From assembly GCA_949710005.1 (NCBI GenBank), contig OX453274.1, positions 31,100,440-31,164,439 on the forward strand: a stretch of 64,000 nt of DNA, read 5' to 3'. Below, piece by piece: positions 39,331-52,139 of this stretch; the stretch's first letter is position 1; the number at the start of each line of letters is the position of its first letter. The notes under the pieces are model-generated. The model searched no databases and was not told the origin of the DNA. It saw only the letters and a list, made by a program, of their open reading frames with translations. The DNA comes from Ricordea florida (lineage: Eukaryota > Cnidaria > Anthozoa > Corallimorpharia > Ricordeidae). Position numbers and translations under genes: made by a program.

Positions 39331-40183
39331 AATGAAACTGAAACATTTGGGCGTTTAAAAAAATATATTTAAAGGGTTTTTAAAAAGTCGCGTATTTTTT
39401 TTTTCACAGCGGCTGCAACTCTCACTGGCGGGAAAATTTTGCGGGCTAAAAAGCCACAGCGAACGCCAAATGACTAGAAAGTTCTACGGACACAAATGAC
39501 TGGCAAAAACGATTTATTTGACAACATTTAATCAAGCATTCCACAAGCATACAATGACTAAAACAGCAGAAAATAAGTCAAAATGATCAGAAATTACAAT
39601 CTTATATGATCTCTAGTATCAAACGAATTGAAAATTAAGGCAAAGAACCTAACAGTAGCTTGTCAGCTGAAGCTTGCACTGTTAAAATTACAAAGGTACT
39701 CACGCGGCAGTTCTGTGAACGGTCGTATATCCCATTAGATCCCATCTGAAAGAAGGCTGAGTTCGGCTGATAGTCGTAATCAATCTTCATGACGGATTAT
39801 CTCAAATTCATTTGAACGAGAAAAAAATTATTTTTGATATTTTCTCACCAAAGAAACGACGAAACCGTAGTGCAAATTTCAAGCTTAACAAACAATGTGC
39901 GTTCTTAACAAACGACGAAAAGCAAGTCCTCTTCGTGTTCTTGCAGCAGCATACACTTGCAATGGTTGGGACCAGAAACTGCGAAAAAATATGATAAGAA
40001 CGGCGGACGATTTCACATAAACCTTAGCCAAAGCGATCTGTAAGAATTATATTCGTCACTGAGCTTCAACTGAACAGCATACAAGAAGCACGAGCGGCTT
40101 GGTGACCAGCTAAGTTACGTATCAAAATCTGGTTTGTCGTCCGCCATTTTGAAACATTTAGAGCGGGAAACGAATGCGCATGC
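39331..40183. promoter_or_regulatory. 5' region of the RING transposon gene
   Basis: About 850 bp between the start codon and the right TIR. No gene. A CGTCCGCCATTTTGAAAC stretch near 40138 lies close to the TIR. It presumably holds the promoter. Confidence 0.4.
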
Positions 40184-40205
40184 TCAGCGGTTTTTGAGAC
40201 CTGTC

Positions 40206-40214
40206 ACATAACAT
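40206..40214. repeat. 9-bp target duplication ACATAACAT, right
   Basis: Direct copy of 32604-32612. The flank continues AGGGTGAAGC, a string that recurs next to ATAACAT at about 32317, and inverted at about 51374 and 52387. Confidence 0.9.
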
Positions 40215-41114
40215 AGGGTGAAGCTTTCTTAATAGTATAACGATAAACACCCGGACGAAACGGTGGGATTAATATACAACATTATTTTATGTAAAATTAG
40301 CAAAATTAGTAAATGAAAAGGAAAGCATGGTCTGAATTTTGACGGTTTTTAGGTACTTTTTTATGAACAAAATATTCTAATACATGTATTTGAACTTACT
40401 TTCTTGAGGACTTAATAAAATCATGTATGTATTTTCCAAGATTGTGTTGGTTTGAGATGTTGGTTTGAAGGTAAACAAGGTCGGGAATCATTAAAAATAC
40501 CAATAAAAAGCATCTTCAATCACCTACCTCTCCCTGACAGGATGTGAGCTACCAATAGTAAATCATTAACTATTTTTTCGCCGTGAGGGTGGAGGACATT
40601 GCAATTGATTCGGAATATCGCAAAGAAAATAAGAGCACTGAGGAACAGCTGGAAGCAACATCTTACTTTTATTCTATTGATCAAGCCGAAAGGTTGATAA
40701 TGCAAATTTTGAAACGAAAAACATTGTCACATTTGCCTGTTACAAGGCTGACAAAAACTTTGGAAACGATGGTAAGTTGATAGGTTAAGGCCAGGGGGCA
40801 TGTCAACAAAAAAGGATTATGGCCAATGTGCCTAAGGGGTACTTCAAAAAGTTTGGGGTGGTGATGTACCACTGGGACCCCAGAACTGTTAGCCTATACT
40901 AAACATTGTGCTAAACCCTTAAAATCCCTGCCTATCCTAGAGTGCCTATTTTCATCTTTTCTGCCAAGGGTGACACTTTCTTTGCTATTTAGTAAATTTA
41001 GATTCGCTGATGTCATATTTTTGAATGTTAACTCCCAATCTCCCTTGTCTAGATGGAATGTTTCAACCAACAGATCAGTTTCCTGGAAAATGATACGCTA
41101 TATTCTAGATTGAA
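40215..41114. other. Stretch without supported gene
   Basis: A 65-codon ORF (40583-40780) has no recognisable domain. Sequence from about 40980 may be decayed endonuclease of the adjoining LINE. Nothing else identified. Confidence 0.35.
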
Positions 41115-43404
41115 ACTTGAAACTTTCTGATTTTTATACCATATCCCACAACTCTGATAGTAGGGGGTGATTGGAATTGTACCTTGGAAAAGAAAGACAA
41201 AAAAGGTGGTGTCCCCTGGAGGCCCACAGTGTATAGGAATTTAGTCAAAATTACAATGGATAATCTTGATCTTCTTGATATTCAAAGAACACGCCATCCG
41301 AAGCTCAACACGTTCTCCTATGTGTCTAAGGCATTAGGTATTAAATCAAGGATAGACTTTTTTCTAGTTGCCAAACACTTAACAAAATTTGTGAAAAAAG
41401 TGGACATCCAAACATCAATTGCGCCTGATCACAATACAATATTTTTGTTATTATCGTGGCCAGATGAGCACCCTCGTGGACCGGGTTTTTGGAAATTTAA
41501 TAACACCTTATTAAGCGACGAGGAGTACACATCCAAAATTCGAGAATTATATCCTGAACTTCGCAAAAAGTACTCTTATTTAAACGATCAACAGCTATTT
41601 TGGGAACTGATGAAAATGGAAATAAGAACCACGACCATTTCATTTGCTAAAGGAAAGGCACAAACAATTAAGAAGCGTGAGTCAGCGATCAAAGAACAAC
41701 TAGACGAGCTGGATAAAAAAATCTGCAATAGCCAAAATCTGGATAATATTGATTCTATCCTTAAACAATATGATGACCTTAAAAAGGAACTCCAACAACA
41801 CTATGACAATAAAGGTAAAGCTGCAATCTTCAGGTCTAAATGTCGATGGGTCGAAGAAGGAGAGAAAGCTACAAAGTACTTCTTTAACTTAGAGAAAAGA
41901 AATTACAATCGGAAAACCATAAATGAAATTCAATTAGCAAATGAGGAAACAACCACAGATGAAAAGCAAATCTTGTCGATGATTAAAACGTATTACAGTG
42001 ACCTGTACAAGTCTAAAACAACTGAGACACAGGATAACTTCGAAACATTTACAGAAAACTTGGAGATCCCTAAACTTGAGGATGAGGAAAGGGATGAACT
42101 AGACGGCCCCTTGACATATGAAGAATGCAAAAAATCATTGGAATCGTTTCAAAACGGTAAATCACCAGGCGTAGACGGCTTAACAGTAGAGTTCTATAAG
42201 CACTTTTTTGATTTGATAGGATTAGATCTTTTAGCTAGCCTAAACAGAGCATACGAGCTTGGGAGGTTATCAATCTCCCAGCGTCGGGGTATAATTACTC
42301 TTTTACCCAAAGAAGACATAGAACTACTACTCTTACAAAACTGGCGACCCATTACTCTACTCAACGTAGACTACAAATTAAAATAGCATCAAAAGCCATA
42401 GCAATGAGAATCGAGCCAATGCTGCCAAAACTTATGCACCCTGACCAAACCGGCTTCGTAAAAGGAAGGTATATCGGGGAAAATGCCGTAAGGCTAATAT
42501 TTGATATAATGGAACAAACAAGGGTAAATAACATCCCAGGTATACTTATATCAGTTGATTTCAAAAAAGCCTTCGACTCGCTGGAATGGTCATGTATTCA
42601 GAGCACTCTCCAAAAATTCAACTTTGGGGATAGCATAAGAAAATGGATCGAAGTCTTCTACACAGATATCGAAAGTGCAGCCTTGAACAACGGCTTCGCT
42701 ACGGATTGGTTTAGGCCTTCTAGAGGAGTAAGACAAGGATGTCCGCTCTCGCCTTTTTTGTTTATCTTGACTGCAGAAGTTTTATCAAATAAAATAAGAC
42801 AAAATCCGACAATCAAAGGAATTCGTATATTCGGCTTTGAGGTCAAACTAAGTCAGTTTGCAGATGACACGAACTTATTCTGTGGTGATTTGACATCGGT
42901 CGAACAAGCTCTAGACACAGTGAACGTCTTTGGTAAATTCTCCGGATTAATGCTCAATGTAGAAAAAACAAAAGCCATCTGGTTAGGAAAATGGTCAAAA
43001 AATAGAACCAAACCGTTAGGGATGAAATGGATAAATAGTCCAACAAAATTCCTAGGAATTTTTGCCTCCTATAATGAGAAAGGTAACAACCAGATGAACT
43101 TCGATTCAACCTGAAAGTGCAAAAATTACAAACGAATTTAGATATGTGGAATTCGAGAGGGTTAACGCTATATGGAAAAGTGCTAATAATTAAATCTTTG
43201 GGGCTATCTAACTTAATATATTCAATTTCGAACACAAACGTTCCCAAGGAGATAGTTTCAATGGTAAAAGATAAAATGTTTCGTTTCCTTTGGAAAAATA
43301 AAAAGGACAAGATAAAGCGAACAAGTCTTTATCAGGACTTTTGTAATGGGGGGTTACGGATGGTTGATATGGAACTTGCAATAAGATCGTTAAGATTAGC
43401 ATGA
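41115..43404 (+). pseudogene. L1/Tx1-type LINE ORF2, 5' part (endonuclease end and RT)
   Basis: Starts in the AP-endonuclease (LIVGGDWN at about 41154, then SRIDFFLV and PDHNTIF). The RT follows: GKSPGVDGLTVEFYK, WRPITLLNVDYK, DQTGFVKGR, ISVDFKKAFDS, GVRQGCPLSPFLF, and the catalytic FADDTNLF. Frames shift near 42386 (reopening at about 42390) and near 43114. The frame ends at 43404, where a hAT element is inserted. The element continues at 46102. Inactive. Confidence 0.85.
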
Positions 43405-43405
43405 T

Positions 43406-46101
43406 CAGGGGCGGATCCAGGAATTTACATGAGTGATTTGCAGCACCTTAACTAGGGGGGTTTGGGGGCATGCTCCCCCAAGAAAATTTGAAATTTAGTG
43501 CTCCCAGAATGCAATTTTCCTCCATTTTGAGAGCACTTTAAGCCATTCAGACACATTAACAGTACCTCCTCAGAAAGGCATAATTCTGTACAAAAAAATC
43601 AATTCTGTGTATTTACACAGACAAACCAGAATAACATGAAATTTTTTTTTGTCCAGAAATTTGCCTTTCTGTGTCTAAGGAGTCTAGCATGTGAATTAAG
43701 ATTGAGGGCTACCTTTGAAAATGTAGTAGATCTGCTGCCTAAGAAACATTGTTGTGGAAATGTATCAGCAAAACTGAAAAGTTGGAATCATACTTGCCTT
43801 TTTCAGCCTTTTAGATCAGTGTATAAATTGATGTGGTCCGATGAGCTCAGACTGAGAGAATATGTGAAAATCATTTAAGCTTATCAAATACCCAGTGTCA
43901 GTGGAAAAATAACTCTAAAAACTATTGAAGAACGACTTTTTTGTCCAGATATAAGTATTAATACAATTGTACCACAGGGACCAGTTATGTATCTGTACTG
44001 TTCTCCATCCGTTTAAGGATTACATCAATCCCGATGGAACATAACTCACAAGTACTCTAGAAACACTAGTGACTGCCTGGTACAAAATTATTCATTAAAA
44101 ATATTTTCCATTCTCATTCTTCTGGGATGTAAATTAGCAAATAAATCTATAATTTGTTCAAGATCTAATTCCATTTCCCTATGGGCATGCATCAATGCTA
44201 ATCCATTCAGTCTATCCTGGACCATTGTACTTTTCAAATAAGTCTTCAGATTTCGGAGGGTTGAAATGGACCTTTTGCAAGATGCCGATGAAATGGGAAT
44301 AGTGATCAGGATTTGAAGTATAGTATATATATTTACATAAGCATCCTTGTCAATTTGTTCCAGGGTGGCATATATGCTGTCAGGGATATCTTATCTTCTA
44401 TCATTTTTCCCCCTCCACAGTCTTTCCCACAACAAAAGCTCTGCTGGTAAACCAGCATAATTAGGGATATCCTGTCTGTAATGGTTACAAAATTCCCAAA
44501 CATCATCCTTCCAAATGGGGTCAGTAGCCAACAAATTAGATGGAATCACTGAAAATCCTTTGTAGCACACAAAAACATCATCTTCAAATCTGCTGTCCAG
44601 TTGTGCAAGAGCATGGTTATAGATTTCTGTTGTCAGATTGATCCTGTAATAATCTTCAGGGGTTGGGGCTGGTGCACTGTTTCTGTGAACTTGCCTCTGA
44701 ATTATCCTGGGCATGCTTGGCTGCACTGAAACACATCTTGCTAGGGTAACAGCTTCCTCGTAGAGAGCATGGTGCCTGTTATCAATGTCAGTTTGCATAT
44801 CTGTTAATGCTGATTTTAACAGAACAATTTCCTCTTTTGCTTTGAGAAGATCCATTGCTTTCTTTTGTAGTCTAACTGTGAGTGATCTGGTTAAGTCTAA
44901 AATGTGTCTCACAATAACAAGAGTAACAATAAAGGAAAATGTAATTGCATTCATTAAGGCTCGTGCATCATTTCTACTGGTTTGATTCCAATTCCCACGG
45001 CTAAGAGCATTTCTGTCCATTGCAATGTCTTCAAGTGTAGCCACAACTGGGTGAAGAAGCTCCACGATTCGGTCCATACCATCAACGCGCTCAATCCACC
45101 TTGTTCGACACACATTTACCAAAACGAAGTGGTTGGCAGCAGGCATCAGTACTCTAATCTTGCTTATCAAATGCTGCTGTCGCTTCGGGGAATTGTCAAA
45201 AAATTCTGAGAGCTTTCTTACAACATCCATCAACGCCCACACTGGACTCCAAAGCAAACACAAATGGTAAACAAAATGCACCATCGACATATTTAGAGTA
45301 TGCTAGCCAGGGAAATCTTTTCAGCCAGCTCCACACAAAATGACAGCTAGAATTCGAACATTCCACTGACGCTAGGAAATCAAATAGCTCACCTGGTTTC
45401 CACACATTCTCTATGAACTTGAACTTGTCCTGGTCCGAATATGAGTTGATTTCCTTGAAAACCAAGCCAACATCATACTGTGAAGAGTCCTCCTTCCGAC
45501 AAACTGGATCGCCTCGAACCATCATTTATATTCAAAATTTCCCTTGTCTTCCTCCGTAGCAAGTTACTTTAACAATGAACTCTGATCGGAGCAAGAACAA
45601 ACGAGGGACTTTCGGGGAGAGGCTTCCCTTTATATACGATTGTCAGTAGTTTGCACGGTAGTTTGCGTCCTGGATAGCCAATCACAACCGAGTTTGAGTA
45701 GTTCGCAAGACAATGCGAGTGATTCTGGCCAATAGAGGAGGGTTTTGAGTGATTTGTGGAAAGATCGATAAACTAACCACTCCCACCCACTGCGTACAAA
45801 TTTTGTGCGGTCGTGCCTACGAATTTTTTCGTGTTGTTCTCCGAAGTCTCGACAAAGGACGAAAGTGCGCGAACGGAGATTCGTCAAATTCGTTCGGAAT
45901 GGACTGGGTTTGCTGTGTAATCGACGGTATAACGAGATTGGACGATTTTTTTTCTTTGTTTTATTTCATAATAAACACTGCAACAAGAAGGATAATTGAT
46001 TTCTTGAGCTTCAAGAAACAATCTGAGAAATAACAAACCCAGGTTTGGAAACATTTGAGTGATTTCTGGAAATCACTTGAACTACTCTGGATCCGTCCCT
46101 G
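43406..46101. mobile_element. hAT transposon nested in LINE (2,696 bp)
   Basis: Termini CAGGGGCGGATCCAG and, inverted, CAGGGACGGATCCAG. The right flank GCATGGAT (46102-46109) and the left flank GCATGAT (43399-43405) are an 8-bp duplication with one base lost on the left. Removing the element restores the LINE reading ...L-A-W-I-Q-R..., which confirms the boundary. Confidence 0.9.
44088..45525 (-). pseudogene. hAT transposase (TTF/ZMYM1-like), broken
   Basis: Fragments on the minus strand: 45196-45525 with VWSWLKRFPWLAYSKYVDGAFCLPFV (TTF-type zinc-finger region), 44391-45290 with CRTRWIERVDG and the helical insertion, and 44088-44390 with the C-terminal dimerisation block ITIPISSASCKRSISTLRNLKTYL...RMRM. 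A frame change lies between the first two, and an in-frame TAA at 44391 separates the last two. Non-autonomous copy. Confidence 0.82.
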
Positions 46102-47155
46102 GCATGGATTCAAAGACTTCTGTTTGGAAACAAGGGCAACTGGAAAATAGTTCCGGACCACTTCTTTAAAAAACACGGTGACCTTAACTTCCTACTCCGA
46201 TGTAACTATGATACTAAATACCTTGGACACTTTCCAGAATTTTACAGGGACATACTTATTGCCTTTGACGAAATTAAAACTTTGTACAACCATGATCAAG
46301 GAAGCGGCATTATCCTTTTCAACAATAAGGATATTTTAGTGGATGGAAAGCCTATATTTCTTAGGGAATGGTTTGATAAAGGTATCTATACGATCCAAGA
46401 GCTCTTGAATGAAAAAGGTCAATATCTAACCTTTAACGAGTTTCAAACAAAATATCATTGCAAAACAAATTTTCTCCAGTTTTATCAAATTTTGAGCGCA
46501 ATCCCTGGTTCTTTGAAAGATAAAGCGCGAACTCTAGGACAAAACCCGATGCTTAACTACAGAGAAAATTGTACATCGTTACTATTGAACCAAAACACCC
46601 AAATTAATCTGGAAAAGTTTAAAGCAAGAGACTATTACCGCTTACTTCTTGCCAAGAAACATCAATCACCCCCTACTGGGCCTAAAAGATGGAGTACCGG
46701 TCTATCAATGGAGACAGAAGACTGGAAAGAAATTTTTAGCGCAAACTCAAAATTATGCAAGGAAAACAAGTTAAAAGAATTTCAGTTCAAATTCATCCAT
46801 AGGATTGTCGTCACGAAGAAAGAACTCTTTAGATATGGGATCCACACAGACAGTGATTGCACATATTGCAGTGAACCAGATTCTATTGATCATACTTTTA
46901 TTAATTGCACTTTTACTCGAACCTTCGCTCGTAATGTCATTGATTGGTTTAATGTTCAAAATGGCTCCAGCTTCCAACCGGATACGAAGGAAATGCTTTT
47001 TTAGCAACCCGGTGCTAGAGAGAAAAGTCAATTACACCCTCCTCTTCATGAAATACTATATATATGCAAGTAAGCTAAATAATAGTTTACTTTGTCTGAC
47101 TGATTTCAGTAACAAACTCAACCTTAAATACATAGTGGAAAATCTGACACTTTGA
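46102..47155 (+). pseudogene. L1/Tx1-type LINE ORF2, 3' part
   Basis: Continues the LINE frame directly after the hAT duplication: WIQRLLFGNKGNWK...KKHGDLNFLLRCNYD..., then a Cys/His knuckle CTYCSEPDSIDHTFINC near 46860-46910, typical of L1-type ORF2 C-termini. The frame shifts near 46990 and ends at 47155. Confidence 0.8.
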
Positions 47156-47278
47156 CACCTGAACTTAAACTATTATGGTCCACTTTTATTTTGTAAAGCA
47201 GTATCGCTTTCCCTTTTTAACTCGTGGATACGCGAAGCGTATTTGCGAGTTTTTGTGGGGACTCCGATATGCAAATTG

Positions 47279-47323
47279 TCACTCACTCACTCACTCACTC
47301 ACTCACTCACTCACTCACTCACT
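47279..47323. repeat. (ACTC)n microsatellite
   Basis: Eleven consecutive CACT units. Confidence 0.95.
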
Positions 47324-47496
47324 CCAGTGTAGACACACTTCGTAATTTGTCGGATAGAACTCGGGGGCACCGATATGAAGACGACAATTGTCGTGACCGA
47401 AGTCACGGAAGTCTGTTGATGAAAGTTCACGCTGAAAGTGTATCGTACCGTTGCCAGAGTTTGTAATGATTTTGTAGCTTAAGAGGACGATTAGCG

Positions 47497-47690
47497 AGGC
47501 CCTGTTAGGGGTAAATTTCGACAAGCAACATGGCCTTGAAACGGCGACATAAAGGACCTGAAATGGCGACGAACGACGAGCCGCTCACGGGAAATTACGA
47601 CAGCGACCTTCGACCTTCCGAAATTGCGACGTGAAAAGGTTTGAAACTCAGACGCGCGACATAAACAACCTCACTAACAGGGCCTCATTA
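47497..47690. mobile_element. Small MITE-like element with GAGGCCCTGTTAG ends
   Basis: GAGGCCCTGTTAGGGG at the left and CTAACAGGGCCTC at the right enclose about 195 bp rich in GCGAC units. The terminus resembles that at 26811 and 30735. Target duplication not clear. Confidence 0.6.
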
Positions 47691-49439
47691 GCGGTCTTAC
47701 TAAAATCAAAAGGAGTTTAAATGTTTCCAGTTAGGACAATGACCAACTTGGAGACTGAATTTCATGAGCCTTTTACTCGGCCAGGCGCTAAACGTGAACA
47801 GATGATAACTATTCGCTTTTCCGACATCGACCGCCCCCAAGCAGTATATGAATTTCAGTTGGCTCGAAAGTGATCTGAAGATGAGAAAATCTCTTGCTAA
47901 TGTAGTAAGCTTTGATGAGAACTCATAGAGCGAAATTAGCACTTGAATGAGAATTTATTTGAGCGAAATGAGTACTCGTTATTGAACGAAACTACTACTG
48001 AAAACAGAATAAATTGACGAACCATGATGTGAAACCGAAGAACTTCTGCGGCCAACCTGGATAAGAAACATCGCATGGAGGACTTTTCTACTGATTTAAG
48101 TGTTAGTAATAACAGGAATGGAGTTGGAAAAGTATTGGGACGGTCAAGAAGTATGTCAACGCTTACCATTAAATATAGAGGCGCATGCCGTGACGGAGAA
48201 CCAGGGTTCGAAAAGAGTAAGTCATGTAGAAAATGTATTAAGCGTTATATTATATACAATACACCACAAGTCGTTACAATGAAACGTTTTCTGTCTATTG
48301 ATTTCCGAATTTACCTTGAAGTGAACTAGATTGTGTTGAAGTAGACATGTTGGAAAAATAGGCTTACCTGTTTTGCTTACTGTTGTGTGACTCATCATAT
48401 TTACATTGTAAAAACAAGAAGTTATAAGGATAAAAACAAAGATGTATTGCTGTATTAATGATGGCAAGTGTGATTTTTTTTAAGTGCAACCCTGAATATA
48501 TATACCACTGATAACCTAAAATAAGATGGTAATGTAAATAAACTAATTCAACTTGATAAAGGATTGAGAGCCTTAAGGATTTTAAGATCATCACGTCAGC
48601 TGGGCTATCCTACATGGTTTTGTTCATTATGAGCTGCAGAATCAAGGTGGATATTTCTGTTGCATACATTGAATAGACTTGTAGACAACAAAAACTATAA
48701 TGATGATAAAATTGAGAATGTCATGGCAACAAAATTCAGACCTTATTCAGAAGGACCCTGTTACTTTGAACACACAGACAGTGAGCAGCAGGATACCAGA
48801 ACTACATTTGGTTTCGGTGCCATTTAATCCTGTACGCTTATGTTAAGTTATCAATTTTTTAACAACTGTATGCTTGCCACCTGCCTTATAACTGATGCCT
48901 AGTGTAGTCAAATGATTGGCATTATGTACTCACTGTATGTTTATTTCAAAAAGCTACTCAGCTCCCTGGTCACTTTTATGTTGTGATTATAGATTATTAA
49001 AATTATCTTCAAGTTCATTCAATCACAACTCTGAAAAAACACCTCATTAATTTTTAAATTATTTCTTTTTTCTCTGTTTTGTAAACATATCCACGAGTTC
49101 ACCATAGTCCTACTTTGATTCTTCTTTGTTTTTCTATGGACTTAATGTAAGTAGTGTTACTTTGTCCTTCTTCTGCTCAACCAATTGTAATTTTATTTTA
49201 GTAATGTAACTGTCCCGTAAGTAGTGTAAGTAATTCATTTGTAAGTATTCTTTTTTTTTTTGCCTTGAATCAATAAAACATGAAAAAAAAAAAAAAATAC
49301 CATATCCCAGACTAAACTAATTGAAAACCATACCTTGCTTTCACCTTGCGGCAGGTCTACTATATTGCTCATATATGGCAGTAACCAACCCCCCCCCAAA
49401 ACCAATTCTTCTGCCTAAAATAATACACATTGCAGCTAC
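47691..49439. other. Non-coding stretch
   Basis: Short frames only. AATAAA signals followed by an A-run occur at about 49271-49297 (CAATAAAACATGAAAAAAA), possibly the 3' end of a processed transcript copy or a gene. No protein identified. Confidence 0.35.
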
Positions 49440-49690
49440 TGCGCACGCGCACAGGAAAAAATAACAGAATCCCATTTTTGGATATTTTAGGATATTTAAA
49501 GAAGACCCAAAAAAAAATCCCAAATTTGGCAAAGTGAGACAACTCCCAACCAGGGAATTCCCAACCAAGTTCCCTGATTGGGACTTGTCTCACTCTTCCA
49601 AATTTGGGATTTTTGTGAGTATTCTTCAAATACCCTAAAATATCCAAAAATGGGAATCTGTTATTTTTTCCTGTGTTGAGAAATTGCTCC
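49440..49690. repeat. Long imperfect hairpin (foldback MITE)
   Basis: AAAAAATAACAGAATCCCAT...AAATTTGGCAAAGTGAGACA in the left arm is matched inverted by TGTCTCACTCTTCCAAATTT...ATGGGAATCTGTTATTTTTT in the right arm. Each arm is about 110 bp around AGGGAATTCCC-like sequence near 49560. Confidence 0.85.
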
Positions 49691-51392
49691 TCTTCTGGAC
49701 ATACACCCAACCGCCTGCTGTAATTTAACTGGGAAATTAAAAAAACACACATACAGAAGGCATGTTGCATTTATTAGAAAAAATTCAGCCATTAGTGGAA
49801 AGCCAATAATGTGGGAAAATAAATTATATTATAGCTGTGACATTGTAACTCGATTAGTTTAACCCTTTAAACCCTAAGATCAAAATTTGAATTCTCATTT
49901 CTTGCCCCCATTCATTTCCTACAGAAGTAGTGGGAAGAAGTTGATAAAATATCAAGCAAATTCATCTTGTGTGATTATGTCCTTAATTCTCATGACCACA
50001 CTGTTTTACAAAGCATTGATAGTACAAGAAGACATTTAATGCTGGTCACTCTTAGGGCTTAAAGGGTTAAGTAATATATTGACACAATTTTGTTTTGTTG
50101 ACTGAAGATAGTTGGTTATAAGATGCACCCCAAAACGTTATTAGCAAAGGGATTTAAACCTATTAACCAAACTTACATTGAAAAATTGCTTCACCTTGTA
50201 ACTGAAAAATATGGTAATCATACATTGAGGATAGAAGCAAACCATATTTTTGATAGCAATTAGTAGCACAAAATGAGCCAAACCACCAGCCCCTGCCTTG
50301 TGGTCTAAAAAGTAGCACTAACAAGCCAAATACTGACTGAATAGCTCTGTGTGCCCTTACATATCAAATAAATATTCAGGTAAGTATTGCGAGTGTAACA
50401 GAATTAATGGCACTACAAGTAGCTGATAAGTCTAACATATTGAGTGGAGTTCTTACTTAACTTCTAGCTTTCAGGTACAACCACTCCAGCCCTGTTCTGT
50501 TTTAACAGATTTAAAAGACAGCCTTTGAAATAAGATCAATATGTTTGCCTCAAATAATTCCTTCACTGCCAAAATTAAGATGATGCTAACAAAAACTAAT
50601 GATACTTCTTGCAAGCAGACTTTTAAAGTTTTGTTGCCACTGCTACAGATTACAGAAATGGAAATCACAGACTCTATTATGGCAACGTGATGTAACAAAA
50701 TATGGTTTAACACTATATACAATGTACAAGGCTCAATTGCTACTGTTATTCCTCCTTATGAAACAACAGCTGATTGCAATTGAACAAATAATGTGATGGC
50801 TGTGTAAGAAATGGGAAATGTCATCAGACACTGAACACAATGTAAAACCTTCTGCACTTTGGCCTTCAGGTCGTTTATAACAATAAAGTCAGCAACAATG
50901 CCGACTGACTTAGCAAAGTTACGGGTGAGTTACAAGAGGGACAGACTTAAACATTGTCTCTTTCATGGTGGCTATTATTAAACAACCATTGGTGTAGACT
51001 TGAAATTGTACCCAGCTTTTCAGGGGAGGAGCTAAGTGCGCACTCTTTTCTTGTACAACGTCTGGCAATTGAGCCTACATCTATATCCGATTCATCTCAC
51101 AAATAATTAATATGTGTTTTATACCTTACACAACAATAACATGTTCTGTTTCAATATTTACTAGCTAGGGCTTCTTGTAACGGTTTTCCCTTTAATAATG
51201 TTAACAGGTGATGTGGTAAGATTCAAAATTTCCACATAACCCCATACATCTATTATTCATGCAGCAATCTCAAACTATTTGACACAAATAGTTTATATGA
51301 ATATAGCCGAAACACGTACGCCTAAGAAATGTAAGGGGCTGAGCGGAAATCTTACCGCAAAGTAATTATCCTCACCCTATGTTATGAGTAAT
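49691..51392. other. Non-coding stretch
   Basis: AT-rich. GGGTTTAAAGGGTTA-like strings lie near 49860 and 50060 in opposite orientation and may bound a small repeat (TTTAACCCTTTAAACCCTAAG and CTTAGGGCTTAAAGGGTTAA). No gene. Confidence 0.4.
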
Positions 51393-52139
51393 GCACCTAT
51401 CAATGTTAAGCTGCTGGGGGGGGAGGCCGGGCATAGGCGGGGGATTTGAACTCAGATCATTTTTTCTGTTCAAATGCCCGACCCCAGGGACGTTATCGCT
51501 GGTCAAAAGAGTGCAAATTCCCCATCCCCCCCCTCCAGAAAAACGTCAAGGCATTGGTCAAACAAGAATTAAAATAGGGATATACAGAAATTTATATAAA
51601 GTTAAAAAGGCAAGAAACAGCAACTTCAAAATGTAACATCCAATTTAATAGAAAAATATCAACTGATACTACTGAACAATTTCTACCACTTTGCGGCTAT
51701 CGCCAAACTGAAGAAGAACCTGAAAAAGCAGTTCCATGTGATCAACCAAGCATGGAAAAACATCTCATAAATATGTATAAACAATTGTATTTAAAACAAA
51801 AAGACTATCGCAATGTAATCAATCATGGCACTGATGACATAACAAAACGCAAAAAACTGCCCCATGGGCTCTTTAAGCGACAAAATTTCACAGATTTCTT
51901 ACCTTCTTCACGGAAACCGACGCAGCCTCCATTTTGATGTCTGCTTGCTACCAGTTCTCCGTGCGCCGAAAATCCAAGATGGCGTCGGTGGAGCCCAGGC
52001 TACTAACGGTTAAAGTGAAAAGTCCCGACCCCCGGGACTCGACGAATGATCAAAAGTCCCTACCACGGGCAGACTTATTACGTCAAATCCTCCGCCTATA
52101 CCCGGCCTCCCCCCCCTGCGGCTTAACATTGATAGGTGC
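51393..52139. mobile_element. TIR element, GCACCTATCAATGTTAAG ends (747 bp)
   Basis: Long GC-rich TIRs with runs of G/C next to the terminal motif, flanked by AT on both sides. It lies in the dispersed repeat whose copy at 32560-32590 lacks it, which acts as an approximate empty site. About 400 bp in its middle are absent from the 345-bp relative at 52864-53208. That middle contains ATG-plus-GTAAG sequences in both orientations (for example ATGGAGGCTGCGTC, minus strand near 51936). Confidence 0.8.

Larger units (their letters stand above)
32613..40205. mobile_element. 7.6-kb DNA transposon, 9-bp duplication, RING/C2H2 gene
   Basis: Termini GACAGGTCTCAAAAACCGCT (22 bp perfect, 32613-32634 and inverted 40184-40205), flanked by perfect 9-bp ACATAACAT. 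It contains one minus-strand gene of 11 exons. A 9-bp duplication is seen in Mutator-like groups and is unlike hAT (8), Kolobok (TTAA) or Harbinger (3). The protein does not look like a known MULE to me, so the superfamily is left open. TIRs and duplication are undecayed, suggesting recent movement. Confidence 0.9.

Noticed and set aside
47281-47323. Telomere-like or CRISPR-like repeat
   Set aside because: A simple ACTC microsatellite without spacers.
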